This document shows positions 10,920 through 23,479 of a stretch of 64,000 bases of DNA, one piece after another; the stretch's first letter is position 1, and each line of letters opens with the position of its first letter. Source of the stretch: Hygrocybe punicea (Eukaryota; Basidiomycota; Agaricomycetes; Agaricales; Hygrophoraceae). The stretch covers positions 6,820,001 to 6,884,000 of the forward strand of contig OY744462.1 in the NCBI GenBank assembly GCA_963556145.1, read 5' to 3'. The notes under the pieces were generated by a model. The model saw nothing but the letters and a program-made list of their open reading frames with translations. It was not told where the DNA came from and ran no database searches. The position numbers were made by a program, and so were the translations under genes.

Positions 10920-12606
10920 TCAATCATCATGAAGAAGATAATCCATAACACTAATCTCATTGTGAGCAATGACACACAACCGGCCAGACACGGTACAAAG
11001 CGAGACAGTGTCCTTCTTGGGTCGATCCGACATGTCATAAAGATTAGCTGAAAAGGATTTGCCCTGGTCCGGGTTATGATTATTGGTAGAGGTGGCAATT
11101 GAATCGAAAGAGCGTAATTGGACATCTCTGGAGGCAGCAGACAAATTGGCGACCAAGGTGTTGTTTTCTGCCAAAAGAAGCAGGACTGAATCATCACACA
11201 AGCGCATCGAGCCCAAGACTTGAGCCCCGCCAACCACGGGAGGTTCATCGAAGATGAACTGCATAGTCAAACACGGAACGAAGGCGGGTATATCCAAGTC
11301 TCCATCTCGGTTGATGTTCTTTAATGCATACCGGGCAACCTCAGACTCGCCATTATTAGCTGCACCGAGAAGATCGATGTGACGAGGATGATCTGGATAC
11401 AACCTGAACCAGGCAGGTTGAGAAGACACGGCACAACCTTGGTGGGATGAGGTAATTTGTAGCGAGTGTGCGTGTTCCAGCTTCATAGTGGAGCCTGCCT
11501 GAAGTGGAGGGATGCGATAAACTGAGAGCATTTCAAGGCCATCCTCGCCGGCCCGGAGTAGCAAAGTACTGTCCTCAAAAACAAGTATCTATAGACGAGT
11601 ATCGGAACAGTATCGATCAAAGCAAATTGATCACTTACACGGCTATGAAGACTATCCTCGTCCAATGGACGTTCACGCCACATAATGGCTGCATTAGATG
11701 CGAAGTCGCGCACGCTGATGAGATGATCGTGATAAAGAACGCAAAAAGATTCCCATTGAAGGAGTAGGACGAAATGCTATGGGCGATGTAAAATTCTGCG
11801 ACGTGCAAAAATGATGCTGAGGGAGATGACGGAAAGATCTCAACAACCTTGACTAGGACGGATGGTGGAGAAGTTAAAATGCAGGCTACAGTGCAGATGC
11901 GAATTCCCAGGCCATCAGTGGTCGACTGAACCTCGAATTCTGTGATCGGATGTGGAAAGACCACGGATGCGACTGGAGATGGATCAATGGGTGAACGTGA
12001 GTTGTAACCAAGGTCCAAAAGTAACATGACGCCGTTCGTGCTGCTTGTGAGCAGAAATCTCCCACCAGGTATCAAGTAAATAATGTTGCATGTCCCAGGA
12101 TGAACATGTGCCAGATCTGCATTTCCACTGGCTTCGTATCGAAAGACACGAGTAACATAGGGCACGAGATTCAGTCGAGAGATTGAGGTTTTCGCTGCGC
12201 GTCTAAGGATGGCGGTGAAACGGAAAGGTGACGTAACAGCGTGTTCGAGTTCGGATGTGGTCATTTGGTGAATGGGGAATGTAGGAGAAAAGACGTAGTA
12301 AATGGAGCAGGCGTGACGAAGAAGTTGGAACCAGACATGTCGCTCCTTGCTAACAGATCTCAATGTTTTGGAGGACTGGGGGGGGATCAGTATTGGGTTG
12401 TCTGTGACTATATGCTCACTCGCCATACGAAGTGCCAGCACATCCTGTGGGGTGCACCTCATGAAAATTTGAACAAGAACATCCAGAGAACTGTTTGAAA
12501 AAGTCGTGGAGGGACTTCCATAGAGTACTTTTTCAAGTTTGGTGTCTGAGACGACCAGCATAGTAAACCTATTGTGCTGTGAGGTTAGCAGTCGCGAGCG
12601 AAGCAT
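10920..12606 (-). CDS. F-box protein, probable SCF adaptor
   Basis: Exons 12606-11641 and 11588-10920 join in phase (intron GTGTAA...TATAG, 52 nt) to 544 aa; an ATG at 12561 would give 529 aa. An F-box-like segment lies just after the second ATG (SLDVLVQIFMRCTPQDVLAL). The C-terminal two thirds alternate short hydrophobic strands and turns, including LLLRAGEDGLEMLSVYRIPP, and look like the beta-propeller-like tail of many Agaricomycete F-box proteins. The segment between the F-box and RHVWFQLL (about 12427-12365) looks like a retained intron (GTGAGC...CCCCCCCCAG), but splicing it shifts the frame. Either that stretch is coding, a splice site is missed, or the sequence has an error there. Confidence 0.68.
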
Positions 12607-12838
12607 GTTGAACTTGAACCTTTGTTCCAGGACTTTGCCAAGCGTCTATAAGGATGAGTTTACCCTACGTTCAATCAACAGTTTTTAGCAACTGCCACGT
12701 ACTCACAGGTTGTAAAAAGAGCTTACAGTCAAGGCGCAGCTTGGCACTGCGACTGACCGTGACTGAGGTAGACGTCCTGGTATTTGTACGTAATCTTTCT
12801 GGCCTTTTTTTGTTCGCCCACGTTCTCCAGCGACGGCC

Positions 12839-15582
12839 ATGGCTACGTCTTTCGCCGCTTATGCCTCGCAGTTTCTGCATAGGCAACAAAATGGATCATC
12901 CAGTCTGTCGTCTTCGCAGCCTATGTTTTTCTCATTCACCACCGACGATGGGTCTCGCGCAGGCCATGACTTAGACACCGACATCGACGACATGGACGAT
13001 CCACATCTTCGAGCCAGTGAAGTAAGCCGCACTTCTCGCAGAGAACTTCGAGGCTCTCGCCTTGAAGAAGACGACGACGATCCATATCTACGGTTGGATG
13101 AGGACGAACTAGCTGGAGGGCCTGCCAAGTTTGCCTCTCGGTACGACGCGCAGTCAGTGCCCTTCATAAGGTCTCCTGAGTCACCAGAGTCTCCGAAAGG
13201 CTGGCTGGCACATCAGACGTCTCCTCTTCACCGTTCACGCTCCCCGTCTCCATCGCCGTCCTCTTCTTCTGACTCGTCTCCCCCAGCCGACCTCTTTAAC
13301 CATGCACCCACTCGTGCGCAACCCTTACCGCCCCCGCTGCCGCCGCCGCCGACTCGCGCACCCGTCTCTCTTTCTCTAACAGATTCTTTGCTACCTCGAG
13401 ACGGCCGTTCACGTCCCGTCGACGTATTCACCTTGCCCGATCCGCGTCACACTCCTCGCGGTCGACGGAAATACAACGATTCTATTTGGACTGCAATGTG
13501 GTGCACAGGTGTCTCGTTATGCCTTTTATCTTCCTTCCTCATTCTCTTCCTCACCTCCAAGCAATCCCGTCACTCAGGCGTCACACTTCCATATACCACA
13601 TTTCTGCACACTGTCCCCTTGCTCACTATCTTGACGTTCTTGAGTGCATTCGTAGCATACGTACACATCTTCCTCTTGCAGATTTTTGTCAAACCTGTTA
13701 TGATCGCGACATCCGTGTTTATTCCTGCAACGCTGCTCGTTTCTGCAATTTGGGCATTTGTAGGGAGTTTCATGTGGGATTCCAATAAGGAACCGACGTG
13801 GGGGGAGACTGTCGGGTGCGTCTAATACTTCTCAATTCCATCTGTTCAACCATAAACTTGTATTTCAGTCTCCGTCTCTTTGCATTGGTCCCTCTCGTGC
13901 TATCACTCCTCACTGCCCGTCGGCTCGTCAATCTTCCACGGGACATCCACACCACCTCCTCGACGCTGACACTAACAACTCGGCTCCTTATTGGCAACCC
14001 CTTTCTTCTTGCTCTTTCTCCTGCGATACTTCTCAGCGCTTTGCTGATTTCCATACCTTTCCTCACCCTGATATTCCGCCTTCTTCTAATTGGGTACTTT
14101 AGTCAACCAGGCTCCGACGGAACGGTGGAATGGCACGTGCGGGGCTGGGCTGATTGGGCCATAGGAGCGACTGTAGCGGTCTGGCTGTGGAGCTGGGGTG
14201 TCGCTCGAGGTGTTTTACGAGTGACGTGTGCAGGTGTCATAGGTGCATGGTACTTTGCAGAGTAAGTTGCTCAGGACTCTTTCTCTGGGATTGCTCAACA
14301 CTGAGTTGATGCGCTCTTCGCAGCCCAGATTCCCTTCCGCCTCACCCGACCTCCACGCACACAATCCACGCTGCACTTACTCGGGCCACGTCCCCTTCCT
14401 TCGGCACCGTCGCCCTCTCGGCAATGCTCCTCACGCTGATCCGCCTTCTCAGCCTTCTTGCACTGCTTCTCCGTCGTGTGCCTTTCTATCTGTCCTTCCG
14501 CTGGGTCGTAGCTGTAACAGGGATGGGTGTGAGGATGCTCGAGGGCGTGACAACTACGCTGAGCCGTTACGCGTTGGTGTATACTGGGTTAACAGGGGAT
14601 GCTTTTTTCGTGAGTGCAAAACGTGCGAGAGCGTTGACGGACGCGTCGGCTGCTGCGAAGCATAGGCGCAAATTTAAAAGTGAACGTATGTCCGACTGCA
14701 CTGTTCCATTGGACCTCTATTGATGCTCCTGCTGTAGCTCCGTTGACTTTACTCACTGTGGCACCCCTGACGTTAAGTTTCCCCTTTGCCTTGACGACTT
14801 ACCTCTTCGTGGCGCATACACTCAAAGCACCAGATGAAGCATTGGGTGCTGCAGTCTTGGCGGGCGGGGTGACGGCACTTGTTGGGCTATTTTGTGTTGG
14901 GTTAGTGGAGGATACGTGAGTCTCTCTGTTCGATGGTTCACCGCATCTGTTTCTGATGGGTTTTACGTTGTTAGTGCAGACACCCTTTACATGTGCTACT
15001 GCATTGACAAGGACGCAGGCGATAGACGGAGGCAGGAGGTCTTCGCGGCTGTACGCTGTCTCGTTCATTGCTCTCGTAACTAATCTCTTTGACTGAATTT
15101 TTTTTCACCAGTTTGAATATGAGAGCAGTATACCGCACTCTACGGCGGCTCCTTCGCGCCGAGTGGTGTCTTCTCCGCGTCCGCATGCACAGGGACGCGA
15201 TCACCAACCCCAGCATCGCACGGTTCCCATCGAACAACTGTTACCTCCCCACCCTCGCGAGCAGCTAAAACCTGCGCCTGACGAGGATGTTGATCCATTC
15301 GAACGGAGTTATCTGAGGGAAGATATACGCATCCGTCCACGGTCCCAAGAGCGTCAGCCTACCCCGTCGCTTTCGCCACTGTCTCCACAGTTCGACCATG
15401 AGGTATCTCCGCGGCTTGGTATTCGGTCAGAACTAGATGTTGGCATGGCCGAGGAGGGTAGAGCTGGAACTACATCTGCGGAGCTGAACAGGAAGGAGGT
15501 GCTCCCATATTCCGTTACCTCTGAGCGTGAATCCGAAGATGGGGAGGACTCGCAGATGTTTCCTGGGTCGGGGTTCTTCTAA
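12839..15582 (+). CDS. PNS1: Choline-transporter-like (CTL/PNS1) membrane protein
   Basis: PNS1/CTL (SLC44) proteins are multi-pass membrane proteins of the plasma membrane and endomembranes; human members move choline, while the yeast role is unclear. Exons 12839-13815, 13869-14261, 14324-14685, 14738-14915, 14975-15050 and 15112-15582 give 818 aa in consistent phase. Residues 1-210 are acidic and then Ser/Pro-rich (cytosolic, probably disordered). About ten hydrophobic segments follow between residues 225 and 610. The C-terminal family signature of the last membrane region plus ADTLYMCYCIDKDAG is present, followed by a long charged tail. Divergent from the F-box gene, convergent with mL54. 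No catalytic motif is expected in this family; the substrate is not deducible. Confidence 0.85.
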
Positions 15583-15838
15583 GGTCATGTATGTGGGCGG
15601 GTGGATCAATGCTCATTTGGTATTCGAGGTGTGGCCACAATCCTTCTTGTTTGGGAGCTTCGGATAGAAAAGGACTCGAGCTCGTCATTGTTGCTTGAAC
15701 ATTGATATTGCATGTCGTCGCACAATCATGTATCTAAAGAATATGTTACATAAGAAGCATTTTTGATTTTTTTTGGGCGCGGGGGGCGGAGGAGGGACGG
15801 ACTTGCGGAACGGCTGAAGCTTTGATAGCATGTACATA

Positions 15839-16274
15839 TCACTGCGTCTTCATGAAATTCTGATCCTTGATACGCTGTCTATTTTCCTTCCTCTTTCGCA
15901 CCTTCTCCGCCTTCCCACCAGGTCCATCATCAGGCAACACCTGTTTTTGCAGGAGCGTCCACAACCAGGGCGGGTACTCCTCATCCGGGCGAGCCATCAC
16001 TGGGGGCTGTCCCTTGAGATAATTGAGACCCGAAAGCACAGTATTCGGAGGACATGATGACTTTGGTACGGCTGAGTTGTGTGTGATATTATCAACAAAA
16101 GTTTTATTTATTTACTTTGCGCAACAGGCCCCAGAGTGATGTGAGTTACTTACGTGTTGACGGTGAAGCGGTGGTGGTTGGGGCTTTCTTGGAAGTCTCA
16201 GAAGCCTTTGGTGCATTTGTTGTGTATGCTCGAGTGCGAAAGAAAAGGCGTGCGGAAGCGCGAAGGGGAGACAT
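15839..16274 (-). CDS. MRPL37: Mitochondrial large-subunit ribosomal protein mL54
   Basis: Exons 16274-16154 and 16071-15839 join (intron GTAAGT...CTCAG, 82 nt) to 117 aa. The N-terminus is basic with Ser/Arg and few acids (MSPLRASARLFFRTRAYTT), a clear mitochondrial presequence. The mature part has the mL54 signature SGLNYLKGQPPV, then DEEYPPWLWTLL, and a basic C-terminal helix rich in Lys and Arg (KRKENRQRIKDQNF). The length fits the family. It would be imported and assembled into the large subunit of the mitoribosome. The upstream region at 16275 onward borders the repeat-rich part of the window. Confidence 0.92.
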
Positions 16275-18751
16275 TATGATAAATCACATGACGAAATTCA
16301 AGTTATGCATTTCCCGATCCACTTTCCTTGCCTTGCGACACACCCGACAAATAATATAATAGCGAGGGGATGTTGCGAACACGACCCATACCGTATGCAC
16401 AGGTGTGTTTACGGGAAATTTAGAACGGCAGGAGGTACCTGTCATTGAACAGTGAACACCCAGCCTGTTATTTTCCAAGCCTTGAAAATGAACTTTCCAA
16501 AGTTTTTTGTTCTCTCTTTGCTTAGGATCGTATTACCTATGTCGACATGTCCAGGTATAATATATTTACTACATAGCCGATATATTTTGAACTGAATTCC
16601 TTCCGGTATAAAACTCGCTCAATTCTAATGGCAAAAACTGCTCCGATGAGTCCTCCGAGTCGAGAGCTGGCCAGAAAGATATTCAACGAGCTGCATCGAG
16701 TACATAGATCATCGATTACCTTTATTAGTAATAGTATTCGAAGTTCACTGAAATCAAATAACAGGGGGAAATTGAATAGCGTGAATTGAAATTTCACGAG
16801 CTGTACAAGGAATGTCATATGGGTAAAAGGTATATTAAGTAGCCTAGGCCAGGGTTGAAGTTCATGCCAGTGGCTGGGAGAAGTAAAGTATCAAAAATAA
16901 AAAGTTTTTTAAATTTAAATTTTCAAGGGGAATGATAACCGCTGGAAGAGATCTTCATGAAATGCTGCGGAGACACTTCGTGAAGGGTACAATGTGAGCT
17001 CAGAGTGCAAGACATATACAATGGGGACACTCACCATCATGATGTTGAGATTAACCAGCCACCAACCATCGACAAGTCAATCGTTCATCACGTCAGTTTA
17101 ACGATACCTCTTCACCGCGCTTCCAGTCAGCTCCCATTTCGCCGGTTGGCGGGCGCTAGAGGCTACGGGGTAAGAAAGAAGAAAAATAACTGGGTAAAGC
17201 AAAAATTACCACAGGCGAAGCGGAAACCAGTGCCACGGGCAGAAGAAGGAGGAGGACTTGGTAAAACTGCATCGTTCAACGAATAGGAAGCTCGTGAGGG
17301 ATTGATATTCAGGCGATAAAGAATACGATGCTTTTATATGCCAAGGTGGCCAGACAGGGGGCCCAGATGGTCAGCAGATTCAAGTCGCCGGATATGATCC
17401 ATCGATGCGGAGGTGTTGCAGACATACTTAACCCTGAAGCTTGAAGGCCAAATTGCATCGGGAGTGGTGTATAACCGACATTATCATACGAATACTAGAG
17501 TCAGACAGAATCGCCTGAGAAATTCGATCAGCATACGTGGGGGAAATATAAAATAAGGGAAATATAAAATAAAATAAAAACAACGAAAAAAAGAGTTGAC
17601 AGACACGAACATTGTTGCATTCTAGACTCTTGCAAACATGCTTCACATCCTGGGCTCATGAGCGTCAAGTACGGTATACCTGTGTCTCCAGGTCATGCAT
17701 ATGGAACTTTGAGCCCAATTCAAACGACTTCGGGATGCTGCCGGAATGATCGAGCGATTTCCTTTCATACACGTTTCGTCCAACGTCCGAGAACACCACT
17801 GACACCTGAGTACGGGACCGGCATCCACGATTAACCGATTCAGCCGTGCTCTGCCAGGTGCCCAGTAACTTGACGAAAAGACGCGAGACCTATACTCGAT
17901 TTCTCAAGCTGAGCACACACGTGACGAGATCACAGATCTTCAGCAACTTCGTTACAAACGGCACACCCGACAAATGTATTTGAATTGTGGTTGTCGTCAT
18001 ATAAAGTCTATTCTCGGACGGCGTCAAGCACCGACCGTCTCCGTCATAGTATGGCACAGGGGACCCTTTACGACGTTCAAGGCTGTAGTAAATTTGGCGG
18101 GCTTCACGGCGTTGGTACAATTGCCAGTGTCAATTCGTATAATTTACCTTCTCAACGAGATATCCGAGTCGGATCCATCCCAGATCTTTTGAATCTGGTT
18201 CATAATGCAAATTCGTTGGTGAAATAGCTGTCCACTATTTATTTAAATATTACAAGTATGGTGAGAATAATTGTGTGTTTCAAACGATCTATGTATACGT
18301 ATCGGTCAACTCATCCATTCACTACAAACTTGTTATACCAAGGACAATAACAAGCTTAAGAGAAAACAAAAGTTTTGGACTTTTTACAGGACCACAGTGA
18401 GTGACTACTGACTACTGAGTTGAGGGGAAGACTCGGATAAGACTTGGCCCAGGGTGTATCCGTCAACTTTGTTCATTGTTCTTGTCGCACCTTGCAGGGT
18501 TCCCGCTGTATGCTCAATTGTTTCACCAGCTGAATGCTATTATGACCATCCAACAAGAATCTTGTTGAAAATTGGACCACTGAGGTTGCCTGAGTCAAAC
18601 CAACCCATTCACCACGCAGGCACACCTTCCCTCCCGCCGAACCCAACAGGAAGTGAGGATAAACCTTGTAAAAGCTTTTCCACCAGGGGTTCATCCAGTC
18701 TGGCTTCTGCCTCAGGCCTTCAGGGTCCTCATGATAAGTTGTTGATTTAAA
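16275..18751. other. Gene-poor AT-rich region, no confident gene
   Basis: No open frame here resembles a known family. Short protein-like stretches occur at 17.3-17.45 kb and 17.98-18.23 kb on the plus strand but lack start, stop and splice context. A possible two-exon minus-strand reading at 17272-17127 would encode a 32-residue peptide with a signal-like hydrophobic core; see findings. I regard the region as promoter sequence of mL54 followed by decayed sequence. Confidence 0.4.
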
Positions 18752-18897
18752 AAGCCTAATTGATCACTTCTTATCGATCTTATCCGTCTTTTTTCTTTTT
18801 CAAAAGTGTTGAGAAGCCTAACTGATCAATTTGGGCGGTCGAAGTTGTGCTTCTTATCGATCTTATCAATCTTTTTTTCTTTTTCAAAAGTGTTGAG
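18752..18897. repeat. Imperfect tandem duplication
   Basis: Two units begin with AAGCCTAA(T/C)TGATCA and end with a nearly identical block of about 47 bp (18767-18813 and 18850-18897: TTCTTATCGATCTTAT, a T-rich stretch, CAAAAGTGTTGAG). The second unit contains about 21 extra bases. Confidence 0.75.
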
Positions 18898-21138
18898 TTA
18901 TGATTTTATTAATGGTAATGGCAAAACACTCATCCTCTGTCAGATTATATCGAATTCCCACCCTGCCCAAACGTGAATGCGCCGAATCTTTGTGCAAGGT
19001 CATCTTTTTTGAACAAATTTTGCGGGTAGAATTTATTGGGTCATTGGTCCGAAGACGATGCCAATGCAAATTGTGGCATTCGTCAGAAAATGTCTGGTTG
19101 GAGATATCTCAGGTGGGGACTCTGGCGATCAGTTTGGTGGCATTGGCTTGGTTTGAGTGGAGCTGGGTTACCTCCTCATCCTTGTATATTGCATGCCCAC
19201 TACACTATGACATTACTTGTGCACTTATATTATTTGTGCGTTGTTCAAGTTGTTGCAGCTTTGGGGCCATTTGGAGATTACAAATTTTATTTTATATACT
19301 TATATTTTTAGTTAACTATTAACTACATTGGGGAGGGGGACTCAGTGGCCACCTTTTTTAGTTTTCTCATTAGGGGCAAGCTTTGTGTGGTGGGGGTGGG
19401 TTCTACCAGCCAGCGGTAGGAAAGAACAAAAAGACCAAGGGGTTTGATCACATGATCTAATTGTTGGGTCCAGGCCATCATGCAAATCATATTGTAATTC
19501 CTTGCAGCCATTTTCTTCAATTCAGACATGAGCCTCACAACCAAAAAGGCAGGTCATTGATTTCTCTCTTGTGCTGAAAGTGAGACTGCTCCTTGCTGAA
19601 ATGTAGTTAATGTTAGGATTCTGCACAGCCACACACACCTTTTGACCTTGTCTTGTTCCTTGATTTTTCTTTGTCACCACTCATATCCCAATGACACACT
19701 CTCATTTATTCTCATATTCTCATGGGCAGCACCCATTCCTTTTTCAGACAATATGATTTGTCCTTATTCTTCTTGAACAATCTCAACCAACCATGGATGC
19801 AACCCCTTGTGACCTTGCTGTACCTGAATAATCTCCTTGCCAACAGACATCACCAACCTTGTCTTTTTCCCTCAAACACATATTGTTTACTTCATCCCAT
19901 AACAAACCAATACACAATGGCTGTACTCCCAATACAGCTTGTTACTGTGATTATCATCAGCATCATTGCAATCACCTTTCTTCTCAGTTTCTACCTTATC
20001 ATGATCTATCTTTGGCACCAGCATCTTTCTGCCATTGATACTCCCAACTTCCACCTCAACAATATTGACATGTAATTGACAATTGCCATTCTTGGATGTA
20101 TGGTTTCCACTTTTGTATCCTGTGCCTACCATTATCCTTCTTGATCATCAGATGACATTCCTCTATTGCATTCATCTTTGAACAAGCCATTGATCATGAT
20201 CTTCAAGGCACTTCCTTGGATCCCATGCAAGACATACCTGACATCTAATGCAGTGACTTTGATTCCCTGACCTTCACTGTTCACCTGACATTGCCACATG
20301 CAATATCCCTCACCTGCATGCATACCTTGAACAATCATCAATTATGATACACTTCACTGTTCTCTTCAATCTGCACTCCTTTGGACCTTGACCATTGACC
20401 ATATGATTTCCTGATACCGTGAATCAATCATTATTGTTTATTGTTCACACATCATCACTTCTGGTGACTTATTCCCACAGCTTGTCACCTGTGCTATGAC
20501 TTGAAACCTGGACCTGCATTCATTTATCCTTTCTTAGATAGAACACCAACATTCAGAAGATATGATTGCTTCTTGTACACCTCAGTCACAACATACCTCA
20601 AACATCAATTTTTTCATCAACAGTGTTGGTTGTTTCACATATACACACTCTTGTATCCTATTCTGACATCATCCATGTGTCTCCATGCCATGCCAAGACC
20701 CACACTTGCTGATTCCCCTTTGGCCAGTTGACCCTTGACTCCAGCAAACATGATATGTCACCAGCAGGCATGTACCCTGATATGGTTATGTTACATAGTA
20801 CATGACTTGATGACAAATTATCTGAGTCATCTGGACCCTGATGACACATGGCCAATCAATCAGAGCAATAACATGGGATGGCCTCATGTTTGCCTCATGG
20901 CATCTTTGTAGTATGCAGCCACAATACAGGGACATGCTGCATCTTCAATGCAGCCTTATTGTTCTCAATCTTCTTTCTTTTGCAGACATTGACCCAGTAG
21001 TCTGTCTTTGATGGCAATTCCCTTACCTCTGAGTATTTAAACCCTCACTTTTGGATTAGGTTTCCTTTTTTTCTCTTCCTTACATTTAGTCTGGTTTTTG
21101 GGCCAACCCATCTTGTCTTGGGTAACCCCCACATTTTG
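18898..21138. other. CpG-depleted non-coding tract
   Basis: No gene is visible; all frames are cut by many stops. From 19441 to 21060 I count a single CpG (near 20419) in 1620 bases, while CA and TG are abundant and overall GC is not extreme. Such loss is expected from long-term deamination of methylated CpG. The original content cannot be recognised. Confidence 0.6.
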
Positions 21139-21860
21139 CAATAATGCTAGACCCTGAATCTCCCCTCTTAGCAGTGTTGTCTCAGCTGTAAGCAACAGTG
21201 AAAGCTGCTTTTCTCTCCTCTAGAAACCAACCCCTAGTTGTATTGGGCACCAGAGGTAATCCTTGACATCCCTTGGGATGAAAAGGTGGATACTTGGAGT
21301 GTTGGGATGATGGTATGCACCACCATAGTTTACCTAATGATTGACCGAGAATCATCTTGTAGATCTGGGACATGTTTGGGAGTGGAAATTTATTCTGCAC
21401 CACCACAACATCTACTTCACTCACATGATTGCCTTGCTCAGGCCACCTCTGAAGGAATTTCTTGAGTGAGTGAAAGGGGATCACATATGGAACTGGTTTG
21501 ACAAGAACTCAAATGGTGTGTTGTATGTGAGGTTTATGGGATTTTCATTCAGGTGTCTGGCAACAGGGATGTCAACTCACCCAATGTAGAAGAGATGGCC
21601 GAATTCAAAAATTCACTGGAAAATTTTCGCTCCTGTACATGAACAGCACCCTACATCGGGGGCATGCATCCACAATTTCAAAGATTGAATGTTGGGCAAA
21701 TGGGTCTTGTTTGGAAAAACAGCTTGAAGGGGAAGAGAAGGCACTGTTCTTGAATTTTGCAAGAAAGATGCTAAAGTGGTTTATTCCATTTTTTTCTTCA
21801 TTTCATTGGTCTAATTTAGGATGGTCTGTACAGCAAAGTGACAGAAGGAATACTTTCTGA
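21139..21860 (+). pseudogene. Degenerate SRPK-like protein kinase fragment
   Basis: The plus strand shows C-terminal kinase lobe motifs in order but in different frames. At about 21239-21313 lies YWAPEVILDIPWDEKVDTWS (the APE and DxWS motifs). IWDMFGSGNLF follows near 21364, and LEGEEKALFLNFARKML near 21724. The spacing and wording fit SRPK/CMGC-type fungal kinases. The upstream lobe with the ATP-binding lysine and DFG is not visible, and stops and shifts separate the pieces. A dead remnant embedded in CpG-depleted DNA. Confidence 0.6.
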
Positions 21861-21989
21861 TGGACTGATGATACTGATGAATGTGCTTTGATTTCTGACA
21901 TGGAATGAAGGTGAGTAATGATCTACAGCATGTATACTACCGCTAACCAGTAAATTGCAGTCATCTAATAGTGATCTATACCCTCCCTT

Positions 21990-23036
21990 TCTAAGCATCA
22001 TGGTAGCTGTAAGTGGGGTTTTGCATCAGACAATGTAAAACACTGTTGATGACATGGGGGCTGGTGCCACTCCTGGCTCCAGCGGGGTGGGGCTTTGGGT
22101 TTGAGTTCACCTTTTGCAGCATACCATGTTGCAGCTGAATCATTTGATATGGCAATGTAGGTGAGTGGATGATAAGAATACAATGCCTAATTGCTGATCA
22201 CTATGAGCCCCAGTTTCTCAATGGCCAAATTGGGATCATGAATTTCACCTGGCAGGGGTGGTCACCAGTCCACAGCGCGCTTGGCAGGTCCCAACCTCAG
22301 GTTTTCGACATAAATGAACCACAGGGGGTCAAGTGAAGTTGCAGTGGGAAAAAACAGTGGTGGGCAATACAAAAGAGGGGGAGGGGGATTGTCATCAGTT
22401 GACAGCATGGGAATTTGGCACCCACCAACCTCTCATTTTTGCCAGCAAGGAGGTGTGGGGGTTGCATGGGATGTTGAAAATGGGAGGGATAGGAATGGGG
22501 GTTTGAGAAAAAAGGTGAGGGGGGATGGTTGCTCACCAGTCAGCAGCTTGGGAAATTGGAAGCCCTCACCCTCTCGCTTTCACTAGGGTGGAGGTGCACA
22601 GGGCAGGCCATGGGTTTTGAACACAGTGGGGGTGGTGGGTCCAGGTTGGCAGCACAGGCAATTCGCACTGCCCAACCTCTCATTTTCAGCATAAACATGG
22701 TATGAGGGGTGCTATCAAGCTGTATGTGGTCAAAAATGGCAGTGCCAAGTAGTGGTGGGAAATGCATAAAAGTGGTGGGTCAAGTCAGCAGGGTGGCCAA
22801 TTGGCACCTCCCAACCTCTCGTTTTAGAGATAAATGAGGTGTGGGGTCTAGTAGCCTTGTGGGTATAGGGGGAAGGAGCCAGTTTTGCCCAAAAAAGGAG
22901 GGATGCTGAATAGAGCTCAGTTAGCAGTGCAGGAATTTAGGTTGACCCAGCCTCTTGTTTTGATCCATAATGAGGTGCAGGGATTCAATGTATGCTGGTA
23001 GGTCATCAAAATAGTGAGGGGAAAGTGCCGGTATTG
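21990..23036 (+). repeat. Diverged satellite, about six units of 110-145 bp
   Basis: From 22256 to 23036 a unit recurs about six times with the order: (GTC)AGCAG-GGAATT-GCAC, CCCAACCTCTCATTTT, then ATAAATGAGGTG-GGGGT, then a purine-rich stretch. The copies differ strongly. A weaker related stretch may begin near 21990. No coding capacity is apparent. Confidence 0.6.
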
Positions 23037-23479
23037 AGGAAAGAAAGTGGGGTTATGTTAACAAAACAAACACTATTAGAACAGATGTTGGTGGGGTAAA
23101 CAGGTCCACCCAGGCATGAGATAAAGCAAGCTGCATTATAGGGCTGGATTATCTGTTTGTCCAAAATCTGTGCCAATGATGTAGTAGTGCCTAGGAAGAC
23201 ATGTGAAAATGAAAATCCTTTGCTAAGTTTGCATATGGGAAAATGGACAACTTACTACACACACAAGCATTTTAACAAAAATGAGCTGTATGCAGAGCAA
23301 AAGAGGGCATGGTTGTAAGAAAAGGGGTCTGTGAGGCCAATCTGCTGAAAAGAAGAAGTGGAGAACTAGCTGGGAGGAGAAAGGACATGATGAAAAGAAG
23401 CATCTGAATCTGCAAGCAAATACTTGTTGGTTATCAATCTGTTGGTTTGTCTGCATCTACTGACACTCACCATTCAGAT
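23037..23479. other. No recognisable feature
   Basis: AT-rich, CpG-poor sequence between the satellite and the next gene remnant. No gene, RNA or element end is visible. Confidence 0.4.

Noticed and set aside
19323..20132. Several 70-120 codon frames in the CpG-poor tract
   Set aside because: No family features, no splice logic; loss of CpG lowers TGA/CGA balance and leaves chance frames.
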